Origin: Rhodospirillaceae bacterium | GTDB taxonomy: Bacteria; Pseudomonadota; Alphaproteobacteria; MPNO01; UBA2964 | Assembly: GCA_002712335.1 (NCBI GenBank) | Contig: PATI01000032.1 | Coordinates: 39,205 to 45,057, forward strand | Reading direction: 5' to 3' | DNA: 5,853 nucleotides | Shown here: in pieces, positions 5,852 through 5,853 of the stretch | How positions within the stretch are numbered: the stretch's first letter is position 1 | Layout: each line of letters starts with the position of its first letter | The notes under the pieces: model-generated | What the model was told of the DNA's origin: nothing | Seen by the model: the letters and a program-made list of their open reading frames with translations, nothing else | Databases searched by the model: none | Made by a program: the position numbers and the translations under genes

Positions 5852-5853
5852 AA
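5848..5853 (+). CDS. Probable start of the next operon gene (only two codons visible)
   Basis: ATG at 5848-5850 overlaps the TGA stop of the LuxE-like gene (5849-5851) as ATGA, followed by AAA, so a product would begin Met-Lys. ATGA overlaps are typical of translationally coupled operon genes. AAGG abuts the ATG without a spacer, so initiation would rely on coupling. Identity cannot be seen. A LuxC-like acyl-CoA reductase is the natural partner, but this is inference. Confidence 0.4.

Overview
The window reads as chromosomal DNA of an AT-rich (about 40-43% GC by eye) proteobacterium. It is most likely a marine-type alphaproteobacterium: the helicase has the C-terminal extension ending in a QKFGYG module typical of alphaproteobacterial UvrD/PcrA proteins, and the thioesterase resembles the one linked to carnitine catabolism in proteobacteria. 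This lineage call is an inference from protein flavour only. No mobile element, CRISPR array, tRNA or rRNA was found.

Layout. Positions 1-2243 (minus strand) hold a UvrD/PcrA-type DNA helicase that lacks only its last residues at the left edge. Positions 2326-4212 (minus strand) hold a compact two-gene unit. Its first gene is a 461-residue protein resembling the alpha subunit of ADP-forming acyl-CoA synthetase, with a TTG start. A small hotdog-fold acyl-CoA thioesterase follows, and its Shine-Dalgarno sequence overlaps the upstream stop codon. Positions 4213-4584 are a divergent intergenic region with a promoter for each side and no convincing gene.

Positions 4546-5853 (plus strand) are the most interesting part. 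A near-consensus sigma70-type promoter leads directly into a complete TPP (thiamine pyrophosphate) riboswitch aptamer at about 4585-4697. A leader with a plausible ribosome-site-sequestering switch follows. The controlled gene (4772-5851, GTG start) is a LuxE-like acyl-protein synthetase of the ANL adenylate-forming superfamily, not a recognised thiamine biosynthesis or transport gene. Its stop codon overlaps an ATG (ATGA) at 5848, so at least one more gene probably continues the operon past the right edge. By analogy with luxC-luxE, an acyl-CoA reductase is the leading candidate.

How the genes fit together. The riboswitch says the LuxE-like operon is made when thiamine pyrophosphate is scarce. 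A carboxylate-activating enzyme with a reductase partner would convert an acid to an aldehyde. A thiamine-related role, such as salvaging an oxidised pyrimidine or thiazole moiety, is a testable hypothesis and not something the sequence proves. The divergent acyl-CoA synthetase-like/thioesterase pair suggests CoA-thioester turnover of a small acid, possibly betaine or carnitine-derived. The helicase is a housekeeping repair gene with no evident link to either.
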